From positions 930,001-994,000 of the forward strand of contig NZ_CP032626.1 in NCBI RefSeq assembly GCF_003627035.1: a stretch of 64,000 nucleotides of DNA, written 5' to 3'. Each line of letters opens with the position of its first letter. Positions within the stretch are counted from its first letter, which is position 1. Of the stretch, positions 11,883 through 21,285 are shown piece by piece. The notes under the pieces were generated by a model. The model did not search any database. It saw nothing but the letters and a program-made list of their open reading frames with translations, and was not told the origin of the DNA. Source of the DNA: Apilactobacillus bombintestini (GTDB taxonomy: Bacteria > Bacillota > Bacilli > Lactobacillales > Lactobacillaceae). Made by a program: the position numbers and the translations under genes.

Positions 11883-13703
11883 TTATAAGTTATTACCAAT
11901 AAATTGTGAGTTATATAAATCAGCATAGAAACCATTTTGATCCATTAATGATTTATGGTTTCCTGTTTCAATAATTTGACCATGATTCATAACAATAATC
12001 TTTTCTGCATTTTGAATAGTAGATAAACGATGGGCAACCACGAAACTAGTTCTACCCTTAATCAATTTATCCATAGCATTTTGAATTAATGACTCAGTTC
12101 TAGTATCTACTGAACTAGTTGCTTCATCTAAAATCAAAATTTCTGGATTTGCTAAGAATGCTCTAGCAATAGTAATTAATTGACGTTGTCCTTGAGAAAC
12201 ATTGGATGCTGATTCATTTAAAACAGTATTGTATCCATCAGGTAGTTTCTCAATGAATTCATCAGCTTGAGCTTCTTTAGCAGCTTGATATACTTCTTCG
12301 TCCGTTGCGTTATCATTTCCATACTTAATATTGTCCCAGATAGTTCCAGTAAATAGCCAACTATCTTGTAAAACCATGGAAATATGTGAACGTAATTCAG
12401 GACGTGTCATATCTCTTGTATCCACACCATCTAATTTAATAGAACCAGAATCAATATCATAAAAACGTTCTAGTAAATTAATGATAGTAGTTTTACCTGC
12501 CCCTGTAGGTCCTACAATAGCAACTGTTTTACCCTTAGGAACATCTAGATTAAAGTCTTTAATCAATGGTGTATCTGGAAGATATCTAAAGTTAACATCT
12601 TCAAACTTAATTTTATCATCAGTTGCTTCATTAGGTAAGTTAGCAGTATTTTCATCCATTTCAGGTTCATCTAAAATGTTAAAAATTCTTTCTGCAGAAG
12701 CAATTGTGGATTGAATAGTATTAGTTAAGTTAGCTAAGTTAGTAATAGGTTGGTTAAACATATTTACGTATTGTAAGAATGCTTGAACATTACCTAAAGT
12801 TACTGTTCCTGCAGCAACCTTAATTCCACCAAAAATAGCAACAAAGACATAGTTTAAGTTTTTAACAAAGTTCATTAGTGGGAACATGAAACTAGAAACA
12901 AATTGAGCTTTCCAAGCGGAATCATAGTATTTATCATTTTGTTCTTCAAATTGTTGAATAGCTTCTTCTTCACGGTTAAAGGTTTTGATAATAGTATGTC
13001 CAGCAAAATTTTCTTCTACTTGACTATTAACATCCCCTAAATGACTTTGTTGTTTACTAAAGTATCTTTGTGATTTAGGAGCAACTACTCCTACGATGAT
13101 ACCAATCAAAGGCAATGTACATAGAGCTACTAACGTTAATGTCCAACTAATGGTGATCATCATATATAAAACACCAAAGAATAGTAAAACACTAGTAATA
13201 AATTGCGTTAAGTTAGTTTGTAGCATTGTGGAAATATTATCCATATCATTAATCATACGTGACATGATATCCCCATTGGAATGAGTATCGTAGTATGAAA
13301 TAGGTAATCTTTGTAGCTTAGCTTTTAAATCTTTTCTTAGTTGGTAAACTACCTTTTGAGAAATGTAAGTCATGATGAATTGTTGACCCACATTAAATAG
13401 TGCAGCCAAGATATACAAAGCAGCTACTAAAATCAAAATACGACCAACGGCGCTAAAGTCGATAGGAATTGAACTTACATGCAATCCTTGTTTTTTCATT
13501 ACAAAGGCTTTCATAACACCTTTATAAATTTCAGTAGTAGCTTCACCTAAAATTTTAGGAGTAACGATTTGTAGCACCACGGCAGCTGTAGCCATAATCA
13601 AAGTAACAATAATTCCAATCATCCATGGATTTACATACTTAACTAATCGCCATGTAGCTGACCAAAAGTTTTCTGGTTTACTTTGCTTAGGTTGATTATT
13701 CAT
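11883..13703 (-). CDS. ABC exporter half-transporter, catalytically competent subunit
   Basis: Half-size ABC exporter, 606 residues: six membrane helices in the first half, then an ATPase domain with GPTGAGKTT (Walker A), LILDEATSSVD (Walker B with catalytic Glu) and VAHRLST (H-loop His). Its signature motif is VSQGQRQ rather than LSGGQ. It overlaps the partner gene upstream by 8 bp. The ATG at 13703 is chosen because AAAGGAG is then 9 bp away. It forms a heterodimer with the 13696-15429 product, resembling YfiB/YfiC, BmrCD and TM287/288. Substrate unknown; drugs or lipids are typical. Confidence 0.88.
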   Translation of the reverse strand: MNNQPKQSKPENFWSATWRLVKYVNPWMIGIIVTLIMATAAVVLQIVTPKILGEATTEIYKGVMKAFVMKKQGLHVSSIPIDFSAVGRILILVAALYILAALFNVGQQFIMTYISQKVVYQLRKDLKAKLQRLPISYYDTHSNGDIMSRMINDMDNISTMLQTNLTQFITSVLLFFGVLYMMITISWTLTLVALCTLPLIGIIVGVVAPKSQRYFSKQQSHLGDVNSQVEENFAGHTIIKTFNREEEAIQQFEEQNDKYYDSAWKAQFVSSFMFPLMNFVKNLNYVFVAIFGGIKVAAGTVTLGNVQAFLQYVNMFNQPITNLANLTNTIQSTIASAERIFNILDEPEMDENTANLPNEATDDKIKFEDVNFRYLPDTPLIKDFNLDVPKGKTVAIVGPTGAGKTTIINLLERFYDIDSGSIKLDGVDTRDMTRPELRSHISMVLQDSWLFTGTIWDNIKYGNDNATDEEVYQAAKEAQADEFIEKLPDGYNTVLNESASNVSQGQRQLITIARAFLANPEILILDEATSSVDTRTESLIQNAMDKLIKGRTSFVVAHRLSTIQNAEKIIVMNHGQIIETGNHKSLMDQNGFYADLYNSQFIGNNL

Positions 13704-15429
13704 GGTCATCGTCTCCTTTCTTAATTTGTGAATCTAAGATAGCACGGTAGTATGAATTGTTTGCAGATAATTCTTTATGAGTACCGGCACCTACTACTTT
13801 TCCATCATTTAATACTAAGATTAAATCTGCATCGGCAACTGTAGAAATTCTTTGAGCTACGATAACAGTAATAGCTTTTTGGATCTTTTCATCTTTATTT
13901 AATGCTTGACGCAATTGTGCATCAGTCTTGAAGTCCAATGCAGAGAATGAATCATCAAAGACATAAATAGAAGCATTCTTCAAAATAGTTCTAGCAATTG
14001 CTAAACGTTGTTTTTGTCCACCAGAGAAATTATCTCCGTTTTGTTCAACTTTAGCATCTAAGCCGCCCTCTTCTTGGATGAAGTCGTCAGCTTTAGCTAC
14101 TTTTAATGCTTGCCAGATTTCATCATCACTAGCTGTTTCGTTACCATATTGCATGTTTTCACGAACTGAACCAGTGAATAAAACAGCTTTTTGTTGCGTA
14201 ATAGAAATCAACTTATGCAATTGATGTTGAGTCATTTCTTTAATAGGAGTGTCGTTAATTCTAATTTCACCGTTAGTTACATCATATAAACGTGGAATTA
14301 AGTTAACTAAACTTGATTTACCTGAACCAGTTTCTCCAATAATGGCAACGGTTTGTCCTGCTTTAGCAGAAAAGTCAATATCACTCAATGCTAATTTAGA
14401 ACTATCACCGTATTTAAAATCAACATGATCAAAAGCTAAACTACTTTTATCTGATTTAACTTCAGTAGCTTCCTTAGGATCTACAATTGAATCTTTAACA
14501 TCTAATACTTCATTAATACGGCTAGCAGATGCTTGTGCACGAGGAATAAATACAAATAGCATTGATAACATCATAAAGCTAATAAGTATTTGTGTTGCAT
14601 AAGTCATAAAGGAAACTAAGTTACCTACTGCCAATGTATTATGTGAAATCATTTTGGCACCAAACCAAACAATTCCAACATTGGTACCACTCAAAATGAA
14701 AGTCATTAGTGGAAACATTAATGAAACTAACATAAATACGTGAATACCAGTTTTGGCATATTTATTATTGTATTGGTCAAAACGATTTTGTTCATACTTA
14801 TCGCGATTAAAAGCACGAATTACTCGTACCCCAGTAAGTCCTTCTCTAAAGACTAAGTTCAATTTATCAGTTTGTCCTTGTAATTTTTTAAACAAAGGAC
14901 CTGCAAAAGCCATAATTGCAGAAACTGCAACGGCTAAAACAACCAATGAACATAAGAATACTACGGTAAGACGTGGACTCTTTACGAATGCCAATGCCAT
15001 AGCACCTACCAACATAATTGGTGCCATTACCATCATTCTTAGAACTTGAATCATAACGTTTTGAATTTGAACAACATCATTAGTATTTCTAGTAATTAAT
15101 GAAGCATCACCAAACTTATCCAAGTCTTGATCGGCTAAATAAATAATTTTTCTGTATAGGGATGAACGTATTTTCTTTCCCATTTTTTGTGATTGTGTAG
15201 CCGCGAAATAAATATTTCCTGCAGCAGCTAATACACCTATAAAGGCGACACCTAACATTTTTAGTCCTTCTGACCAAATATATCCGATGTTATTTTCTGC
15301 TACCCCTTTATCAATCAAATTAGAGGTAACTGTAGGCAAATACAAGTCACAAGATACTTGCAAAATCATAAACAAAATAGCTGCAATGACTGCCCACCAA
15401 ACTAAATTCTTCTTAGCTAGTTTTATCAT
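13696..15429 (-). CDS. ABC exporter half-transporter, degenerate-site subunit
   Basis: 577 residues with six membrane helices and an ATPase domain. Walker A is GETGSGKSS and the signature FSGGQKQR is canonical. Walker B reads YVFDDSFSALD, with Asp in place of the catalytic Glu, and the H-loop reads VAQRIST, with Gln in place of His. Its own nucleotide site should therefore be non-hydrolytic, as in asymmetric heterodimeric exporters. The frame stays open to a TTG at 15480, but a TATAAT box (15487-15492) would put the transcript start about there. The ATG at 15429 is used with moderate certainty; a GTG at 15444 is possible. Confidence 0.85.
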   Translation of the reverse strand: MIKLAKKNLVWWAVIAAILFMILQVSCDLYLPTVTSNLIDKGVAENNIGYIWSEGLKMLGVAFIGVLAAAGNIYFAATQSQKMGKKIRSSLYRKIIYLADQDLDKFGDASLITRNTNDVVQIQNVMIQVLRMMVMAPIMLVGAMALAFVKSPRLTVVFLCSLVVLAVAVSAIMAFAGPLFKKLQGQTDKLNLVFREGLTGVRVIRAFNRDKYEQNRFDQYNNKYAKTGIHVFMLVSLMFPLMTFILSGTNVGIVWFGAKMISHNTLAVGNLVSFMTYATQILISFMMLSMLFVFIPRAQASASRINEVLDVKDSIVDPKEATEVKSDKSSLAFDHVDFKYGDSSKLALSDIDFSAKAGQTVAIIGETGSGKSSLVNLIPRLYDVTNGEIRINDTPIKEMTQHQLHKLISITQQKAVLFTGSVRENMQYGNETASDDEIWQALKVAKADDFIQEEGGLDAKVEQNGDNFSGGQKQRLAIARTILKNASIYVFDDSFSALDFKTDAQLRQALNKDEKIQKAITVIVAQRISTVADADLILVLNDGKVVGAGTHKELSANNSYYRAILDSQIKKGDDDHE

Positions 15430-15561
15430 TTTTTCTTGGTTCACTCCTATCTTTTTTACTTTTTTCGTTTGAAAATTCAAAGAATTATTATATACTTTAG
15501 TTTGTTATTTTAAAAGGGTTTAGACTATTCATTCATAAATAAAAATATAAAGGAGAATACT

Positions 15562-15891
15562 ATGGGAAGTAATTCAGATGCAATTAGAAACGTATTGATG
15601 TTTGCTAAAGAAAATCCAAATAAAGTGGTTATCAGTAATGATAAATATATGAATTCTCTACAAATGTATATTCAAGATGATATATCTGTAGGTAATCCCG
15701 ATTTATTTTTCCCTAAGAATCGCCTTCGTGCCAATCGTATGAACGAATCCTTTTTAGAAGAAAACGGTGCTATATTAGACTACTTTAGTAAAATGACCAG
15801 AAGCGAGTCTAATGATTACCATCAAGTATGGGTAACCACTAGCTACGTACCTTCTCTTCATAAATATTTTCTAGATTTATCATTTGAATAA
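15562..15891 (+). CDS. Hypothetical protein, 109 residues
   Basis: A well-formed gene: AAAGGAG ribosome site 7 bp before ATG, 109 codons, and its own terminator. The product is soluble, has no signal peptide or Cys, and has a basic centre (FPKNRLRANRMNE) and acidic ends. No family was recognised. It is monocistronic, divergent from the ABC exporter and upstream of a nicotinamidase-like gene. Confidence 0.75.
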   Translation: MGSNSDAIRNVLMFAKENPNKVVISNDKYMNSLQMYIQDDISVGNPDLFFPKNRLRANRMNESFLEENGAILDYFSKMTRSESNDYHQVWVTTSYVPSLHKYFLDLSFE

Positions 15892-15918
15892 AGTAATATA
15901 AATAATTCTAAAATTAGA

Positions 15919-15944
15919 CAAAGCAGTATTATTACTGCTTTTTT
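15919..15944 (+). terminator. Terminator after the 109-residue hypothetical gene
   Basis: Perfect stem AAAGCAGTA/TACTGCTTT with a 4-nt loop and a T run. Confidence 0.85.
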
Positions 15945-16021
15945 ATTTTGAAAAAATTAAGATACTATTACTAGCATCTATCTAATATAATGGTAACAAA
16001 ATAATAAGGGAGATGTGTAAT

Positions 16022-16573
16022 ATGGCAAATGAAGCTCTATTGATCATTGACTATACCAATGATTTTATACATGATAATGGTACATTAACCGTTGGTAAAA
16101 CTGGCCAAAAATTAAGTAGTTATATCGTAAATTTAGCGCAACAATTCTATCAACAAGGAAAATATATCATTTTACCCACCGATCTTCATGAAATAAGCAA
16201 CAAATTTAATCCTGAATATAAACTGTTTCCTCCACATAATATAAAAAACACATGGGGACGAGAATTTTTTGGCGACTTAAACCGTTGGTACAAGTTACAT
16301 GAAAATAAGTCTCAAGTATATTTACTAAGTAAACATCGTTATAGTGCTTTTGCTGGTACTTCTTTGGATTTATATTTACGTGAACGAAATATTAATACTC
16401 TCCATTTAGTGGGCGTATGTACCGATATTTGCATATTACACACCGCCATCTCCGCATATAATCTTAATTATAAAATTATAATTCACGAAAATGGTATTTG
16501 TGGAACCAATATTGAAAGTCACAAGTGGGCAATTAATCATTGTAAAAATATACTTAATGCCAGTATTGAATGA
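16022..16573 (+). CDS. Nicotinamidase-like cysteine hydrolase (isochorismatase family)
   Basis: 183 residues of the isochorismatase-like fold. The catalytic triad is visible: Asp10 (LLIIDYTNDF), Lys104 (LLSKHRY) and Cys137 (GVCTDICILH). Asp54, His56 (PTDLHE) and His72 (PPHN) match the metal-binding residues of nicotinamidases, so hydrolysis of nicotinamide to nicotinate for NAD salvage is the best guess. Other amides remain possible. The ATG at 16022 is preferred over one three codons upstream because AAGGGAG lies 9 bp before it. A TATAAT box is at 15986-15991. Confidence 0.82.
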   Translation: MANEALLIIDYTNDFIHDNGTLTVGKTGQKLSSYIVNLAQQFYQQGKYIILPTDLHEISNKFNPEYKLFPPHNIKNTWGREFFGDLNRWYKLHENKSQVYLLSKHRYSAFAGTSLDLYLRERNINTLHLVGVCTDICILHTAISAYNLNYKIIIHENGICGTNIESHKWAINHCKNILNASIE

Positions 16574-16633
16574 TATATGCATACGATTCACAATTTTATT
16601 TAATAAGTTTCTGTGCTATTCTTGATATATTGA

Positions 16634-17008
<375 letters not shown>

Positions 17009-17011
17009 AAT

Positions 17012-17047
17012 AAAAAAGCCATCACTATGTTGTGACGGCTTTTTTTA
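17012..17047 (+). terminator. Terminator after the small membrane protein gene
   Basis: Stem AAAAAGCC-TCAC/GTGA-GGCTTTTT with one internal mismatch, followed by T7. Confidence 0.85.
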
Positions 17048-17057
17048 TGCCAACAGA

Positions 17058-17129
17058 TTGGGTATACTGGGCTCGAACCAGTAGATTAGGGATTCAGAGT
17101 CCCCTGCCTTACCATTTGGCGAATACCCA
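17058..17129 (-). tRNA. tRNA-Gln (anticodon CTG)
   Basis: The complete cloverleaf reads on the minus strand: acceptor TGGGTAT/ATACCCA with discriminator A, anticodon stem GGGGA/TCCCT around loop CTCTGAA (anticodon CTG, codon CAG), and T arm with TTCGAGC. The 3' CCA is not encoded. It is a lone gene in opposite orientation to the tRNA-Glu that follows. Confidence 0.92.
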
Positions 17130-17238
17130 AAAATGCTATACTTTTATACTAATACAATCTTTTATAATCTGTCAACGTGGCGGCTATATTGACACTTCAA
17201 TGCATGAATAGTAATATAAATTGTGTAAGTTATTTTAT

Positions 17239-17312
17239 TGCCCGCTGGTCAAACTGGTTTAAGACGTCGCCCTCTCAAGGCGGAGTTACGGGTTCGAGCC
17301 CCGTGCGGGTGA
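17239..17312 (+). tRNA. tRNA-Glu (anticodon CTC)
   Basis: Cloverleaf with acceptor TGCCCGC/GCGGGTG (two G-U pairs at the end), D arm, anticodon stem TCGCC/GGCGG around loop CTCTCAA (anticodon CTC, codon GAG), T arm ACGGG-TTCGAGC-CCCGT and discriminator A. It resembles Bacillus tRNA-Glu in sequence. The 3' CCA is not encoded. A strong terminator follows within 10 bp. Confidence 0.88.
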
Positions 17313-17320
17313 TTAATTGT

Positions 17321-17355
17321 AAAAAGGACAACCATTTTTATGGTTGTCCTTTTTT
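17321..17355. terminator. Terminator between tRNA-Glu and the C39-like gene
   Basis: Perfect 15-bp stem (AAAAAGGACAACCAT / ATGGTTGTCCTTTTT) with a TTTT loop. It serves both converging transcripts. Confidence 0.9.
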
Positions 17356-17360
17356 GTGTA

Positions 17361-18020
17361 TTAATAACTAACTGCTTTATATCCACTACGTTTCCAAATT
17401 TTAGTTAAATTGCTAACCGAAATAGTTTTGTTACTTCTGTCTGACAAATCAAAACAGAAAAACTCACGATGATTAAAACCAAATAATATAATACATTTAT
17501 CATCATCACTTCCCCATATAATAACGGGTCTATTCCTATTTATTTGGCTTCTAATTCTTCGATATGATTTTTTATTTAAGTTTTTATATGATCCTACACT
17601 ATCAACCAAAAATTTTCTAAACATCTTTAATGAAAGTGTTTCATTAGGATTCAATATTTTACTTCTGATATCAAAAGATGGGTTAGCAAAATTTATCATC
17701 GTGATTAATCCAGCTACTGTACTAGAATCATCCTGCGACTGGTTGGTCGTTGATAATTTTAGTACCCTATAATTTTTACGAATAAACTTATTTGGAATCC
17801 AGCCAGAATTATTATTTCTTATAAAATGAAACCAAAAATGATTTTTATAAAATCCAATTTGATCAATTTCTAATTCCTTATTTAAATATTCGTGGTTAAA
17901 ATGTTGTCTATCCTTTTTAGTAGCTTTTAATTCATGCACAAACCATTTATCCATATGTCTTTTTCTTAATCTAACAAAAAAGTGTGGAACATGTTCACTG
18001 GCAATAGAATATGCTTTCAT
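17361..18020 (-). CDS. C39-like papain-fold protein lacking catalytic residues, with a GW-type module
   Basis: 219 residues. Residues about 25-82 look like one GW/SH3-like wall-binding module (FWFHFIRNNNSGWIPNKFI). Residues about 90-219 follow the pattern of the C39-like peptidase domain common in lactobacilli, including RPVIIWG, CIILFGFN, FFCFDLSD and KIWKRSGYKAVSY. The expected Cys near residue 99 is replaced by Ser/Thr (DDSSTVAGL), and the expected His before CIILFGF is Lys175. No signal peptide is seen, although the start has a good ribosome site (GAAGGTGAAG). Probably a non-catalytic or decaying homologue. Confidence 0.6.
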   Translation of the reverse strand: MKAYSIASEHVPHFFVRLRKRHMDKWFVHELKATKKDRQHFNHEYLNKELEIDQIGFYKNHFWFHFIRNNNSGWIPNKFIRKNYRVLKLSTTNQSQDDSSTVAGLITMINFANPSFDIRSKILNPNETLSLKMFRKFLVDSVGSYKNLNKKSYRRIRSQINRNRPVIIWGSDDDKCIILFGFNHREFFCFDLSDRSNKTISVSNLTKIWKRSGYKAVSY

Positions 18021-18136
18021 TACTTCACCTTCATTTTAGGTATATTTTTATTTTATAAATACTTAATTGTTTACAATATTGGGTTTAATATTATTTTACT
18101 ATTCCAATAAATATGGTAACATGAATATGTACATTT

Positions 18137-18504
18137 GGGGGCGTTATGGATTCGACGGGTATAGTTCGAATCCGAATTGCGTTCGCAGCGGCGTCTGCTC
18201 AACCGTCCAGTTTTTAAATTATAACTGCAAACAATAATTCAAACAACGTCGCTTTAGCTGCCTAATAAGCAGTCTACGACAATCCAACTAGTCTCGCCTA
18301 TGGGCTAAATTGGGTTTTATATGAAGTAGGCTTACGTTACTTGCTCCCACCTGAAGTTAAGTAAAAGAGACTAATCAGGTTAGCTAATCATGATAACCCT
18401 GGAATACGGTGCTTTGGTTAGTGAAACTTCAAATAGTATCCCTATGAGCGTAGATATTCGAATGGCGATATGCTCGGACGCGGGTTCGACTCCCGCCGCC
18501 TCCA
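18137..18504 (+). ncRNA. ssrA: Transfer-messenger RNA
   Basis: tmRNA that rescues stalled ribosomes together with SmpB. The 5' end GGGGGCGTTATGGATTCGAC and the 3' end GGGTTCGACTCCCGCCGCCTCCA form the tRNA-like domain; the acceptor pairs GGGGGCG with CGCCTCC. The tag is encoded at 18227-18262 and reads ANNNSNNVALAA, followed by two TAA stops. The ALAA end is the ClpXP degron. The partner smpB is about 30 kb away at 48330-48806. Confidence 0.95.
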
Positions 18505-18514
18505 TTTTTAAATG

Positions 18515-18549
18515 AAAAAGGCATCCAGGTTATTCTGGATGCCTTTTTA
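18515..18549. terminator. Terminator after ssrA, shared with the GH25 gene
   Basis: Stem AAAAAGGCATCCAG/CTGGATGCCTTTTT with a 6-nt loop, able to act in both directions. Confidence 0.9.
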
Positions 18550-18558
18550 TTTGTAATT

Positions 18559-19752
18559 TTAGAAAGCACGTTGATAAATCCAACCAATTAATTTTCCTCG
18601 GTAATAGCACTTGTAATAATAACTACGCCAACCATCTTTCTTAGCTTTATCAGATAAAGTAACCTTTTTTCTAGAATATGATTTACCGTTAGCTACCTTT
18701 TTAATATTTCCAAAGTGACTATCTGGTATGTGGTTATAGAAATTATAGTTAGTATTTAATCTAACCTTCTTAGTACCTTTAGTTTTAGTATATGAAATGT
18801 GTGGACCTAATGCGGATGATCGAATCCATCCCACTAATTTCTTACCTACATAGCAACGATAATAAACTACATTATTAACTATAGCTTTACAATCAATGTT
18901 TACGTTATAGCCTTTAAAATGCTTACCTGTATAGTTTGCAGATAATTGTTTTGCATATTTTTTATCACCGACTGCATGATTATAAAATTTAGCATTAGTA
19001 GTATCACGAACCGTCATAACACTATAGAATTTACTATAGCTTCCAGTAGAAGCAGGAGCTACTGGCTTAGGTTTAGAATTTCCACCAATAAACCAATCAC
19101 TATTTTTGGAAGTTAACAAACTGGAATCCACATATTGATTTAATGCGGGTGAAAAATAATGATCAGTATATTGCCATAAAACATGTTCTCGTTGCGGTTC
19201 TTTTGATTGGTATGCAGCCAACCAATAACCATCATATGCACTCACTGCTTTAGAAGCATGTTGTAGCATAAAACTTTGGTAAGAATAAAATAAAATTTTT
19301 CTACCATTTACTAATGGGCGTAATGCGTTAACCCATGCCAAAGTGGCATTATCTGTGCCACCGGATTTGACTGTTTGTTGCTCATAATCATTTACATAAA
19401 ATTTTGCATCAGGAGCTCTATGATATAAATCTTGAGCTTCTTTTTTTGCATCGTCAGGATTTATATACTGACTAAATGAATATACCCCGTAAGGTACTCC
19501 ATATTTTTTCAATAAGGATACATTATGATTAAAAGTTTTATCATAATAATTACTTCCGAATTGAACTCTTAGAATAACGAATGGTACCTCTTTTTTTAGT
19601 ATTTTTACTTGATTATCAGTAAAATTACCCTGCCACTCTGACAAGTCGTAGACATTGTTTTGACTTGCATTCGTTGTCATTGGTTGTATAGCGAATGTGA
19701 AGAATCCAATCAAAGCAATTCCTACACTCATTAATAAATATTTAATTTTCAA
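18559..19752 (-). CDS. Secreted GH25 lysozyme (N-acetylmuramidase) with GW-type repeats
   Basis: 397 residues with a signal peptide (hydrophobic core about 8-24, cleavage near TNASQNN). The GH25 domain spans about 32-225: the first catalytic Asp is in VYDLSEWQG (Asp36) and the acid/base pair in YVNDYEQ (Asp122, Glu124). Two or more C-terminal GW/SH3-like modules (each ending near GWI) follow a Lys/Pro linker and should hold the enzyme on the wall. The TTG at 19752 is the likely start, because AAGGA lies 9 bp before it but touches the ATG three codons upstream. An autolysin role is inferred. Confidence 0.88.
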   Translation of the reverse strand: MKIKYLLMSVGIALIGFFTFAIQPMTTNASQNNVYDLSEWQGNFTDNQVKILKKEVPFVILRVQFGSNYYDKTFNHNVSLLKKYGVPYGVYSFSQYINPDDAKKEAQDLYHRAPDAKFYVNDYEQQTVKSGGTDNATLAWVNALRPLVNGRKILFYSYQSFMLQHASKAVSAYDGYWLAAYQSKEPQREHVLWQYTDHYFSPALNQYVDSSLLTSKNSDWFIGGNSKPKPVAPASTGSYSKFYSVMTVRDTTNAKFYNHAVGDKKYAKQLSANYTGKHFKGYNVNIDCKAIVNNVVYYRCYVGKKLVGWIRSSALGPHISYTKTKGTKKVRLNTNYNFYNHIPDSHFGNIKKVANGKSYSRKKVTLSDKAKKDGWRSYYYKCYYRGKLIGWIYQRAF

Positions 19753-19894
19753 AGATATCATTCCTTAATAATTATTGTGACTTAATTGTATACAATTAAT
19801 ATTTCAAACAGACTAAGTAGAGATTACATTTATGAATAGAATTATAACAAAATATAAAAAAACTGAAATAAATTGTAATAAATTTAATATAATT

Positions 19895-20854
19895 TTATAT
19901 TTTTAAAACTATTTTCCCTACATTCTTTTTATTTCGCATATAATCAACTGCCTCAGCAGCTTGATCAAAATCAAAAATGCTCCCTACTTTTAAACGTATT
20001 TTTTTAGATTTTAATAACGGCATAGCAACTTTATTAAATTGTGAAATTAAATCTGCCTTATATTCTTTAGGCCGAGTCGAAAGCAAAGTACCAGTGATAG
20101 TAATACCTTTTGACATTAATGATAATAAATCCACATTAGAAACAATATTGCCGCCCAAATTTCCGATTAAAACTAATTGTCCGTTTTGTCCTAAAGAAGC
20201 AATGTTTTTGTCAAAATAACTAGCTCCAATAAAATCTAACACTAAGTTGGCACCTTTACCATTAGTAATTTTTGCCACTTCATCTGCAAAATTTTGCTTG
20301 TTGTAATCTAATGCATAATCAGCACCATAATTCTTACAAATAGCTGTCTTTCTTTCACTAGATGTAGTTATTACAGTGGCATCGCACAATTTCTTAGCTA
20401 ATTGAATAGCTGCCGTTCCAACTCCACTAGCTCCTGCATGAATTAAAACTGTTTGTTGTGGTTTTAAATGTCCCACCATAAATAGTGTCTGATAAGCTGT
20501 TAAAAAGCTTTCGGGAATAGTTGCACCTTCTTCATAGCTAACTTCATCTGGTAATAAAATAACACGTGAAGCATCTACCGCAACATATTCAGCATATCCA
20601 CTATTGTCCAATAATGCAGCCACCCTAGTTCCTACAGGTAAGTTAGAAGAATTACTTTTAACAATCTCACCAGACATTTCCAATCCTGGTATTATGCTAT
20701 TCATATTTTGCTTTTGATCTATCCAAAGTAAATCTACATGATTAACACCAATTGCATGTACTTTAATTAAGACTTCATTATCTTCAATATCTGGAATATC
20801 TATTTCTATAAATGGATTAGATTCATTTATACTATCAACTGATATAGCTTTCAT
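19895..20854 (-). CDS. Zinc-independent NAD(P)H oxidoreductase, quinone-reductase-like (MDR family)
   Basis: 319 residues of the medium-chain dehydrogenase/reductase superfamily: an N-terminal GroES-like domain and a Rossmann domain with HAGASGVGTAAIQLAK. It lacks the zinc-ligand Cys pattern of alcohol dehydrogenases, so it belongs to the quinone oxidoreductase-like group; the substrate cannot be named. GAGAGGAT precedes the ATG. It stands alone, divergent from the asnS T-box. Confidence 0.85.
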   Translation of the reverse strand: MKAISVDSINESNPFIEIDIPDIEDNEVLIKVHAIGVNHVDLLWIDQKQNMNSIIPGLEMSGEIVKSNSSNLPVGTRVAALLDNSGYAEYVAVDASRVILLPDEVSYEEGATIPESFLTAYQTLFMVGHLKPQQTVLIHAGASGVGTAAIQLAKKLCDATVITTSSERKTAICKNYGADYALDYNKQNFADEVAKITNGKGANLVLDFIGASYFDKNIASLGQNGQLVLIGNLGGNIVSNVDLLSLMSKGITITGTLLSTRPKEYKADLISQFNKVAMPLLKSKKIRLKVGSIFDFDQAAEAVDYMRNKKNVGKIVLKI

Positions 20855-20957
20855 GGTTTATCCTCTCTTTTAGTAATTTCAAATAATATTAGCATATATA
20901 AATCAATAATTCATGACTTTTGTACATTTTTTATAATGCAAAATTTCGTTCTTCGAA

Positions 20958-20987
20958 TTGTAATTTATATTGTATTTATCATATAAA
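20958..20987 (+). promoter_or_regulatory. Promoter of asnS
   Basis: TTGTAA (20958-20963) and TATAAA (20982-20987) with an 18-bp spacer, placing the start near 20994, just ahead of the T-box stem I. Confidence 0.6.
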
Positions 20988-20993
20988 TAGTGT

Positions 20994-21252
20994 TAATATT
21001 GAAGACGATGTAAAGATAAATAATCTAAGTACGATAATACGGAGGAGTAATAGATAGTATTTATCAGCGAGCTAAGGATGGTGTAAGCTTAGTAACACTA
21101 TTATCTATGAATAACACCTATTTGTTTTCATCCTGAAACTTAAGTAAGGATGAACGCTTGCGATGCGTTATTCGTTAGAGTGGCCTATTAATAGGCACTT
21201 TAGGTGGTACCGCGGAACTTTCGTCCTAATTATTAGGACGGAAGTTTTTTAT
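20994..21252 (+). promoter_or_regulatory. T-box riboswitch upstream of asnS (AAC specifier)
   Basis: Leader RNA that senses uncharged tRNA-Asn. The conserved T-box AGGTGGTACCGCG is at 21202-21214. The specifier codon is most likely AAC at 21113-21115, in the context GAATAACACC. The terminator stem (AACTTTCGTCCTAA/TTAGGACGGAAGTT, then T6) covers 21216-21250. The TGGT bulge would pair with the tRNA 3' end. The asparagine codon agrees with the downstream synthetase. Confidence 0.93.
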
Positions 21253-21285
21253 TTATACTTAGAATTATAGGAAGGTGTGAATTGC

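Noticed and set aside
17177-17371. 64-codon frame on the plus strand
   Set aside because: It lies across the tRNA-Glu gene and its terminator; no ribosome site.
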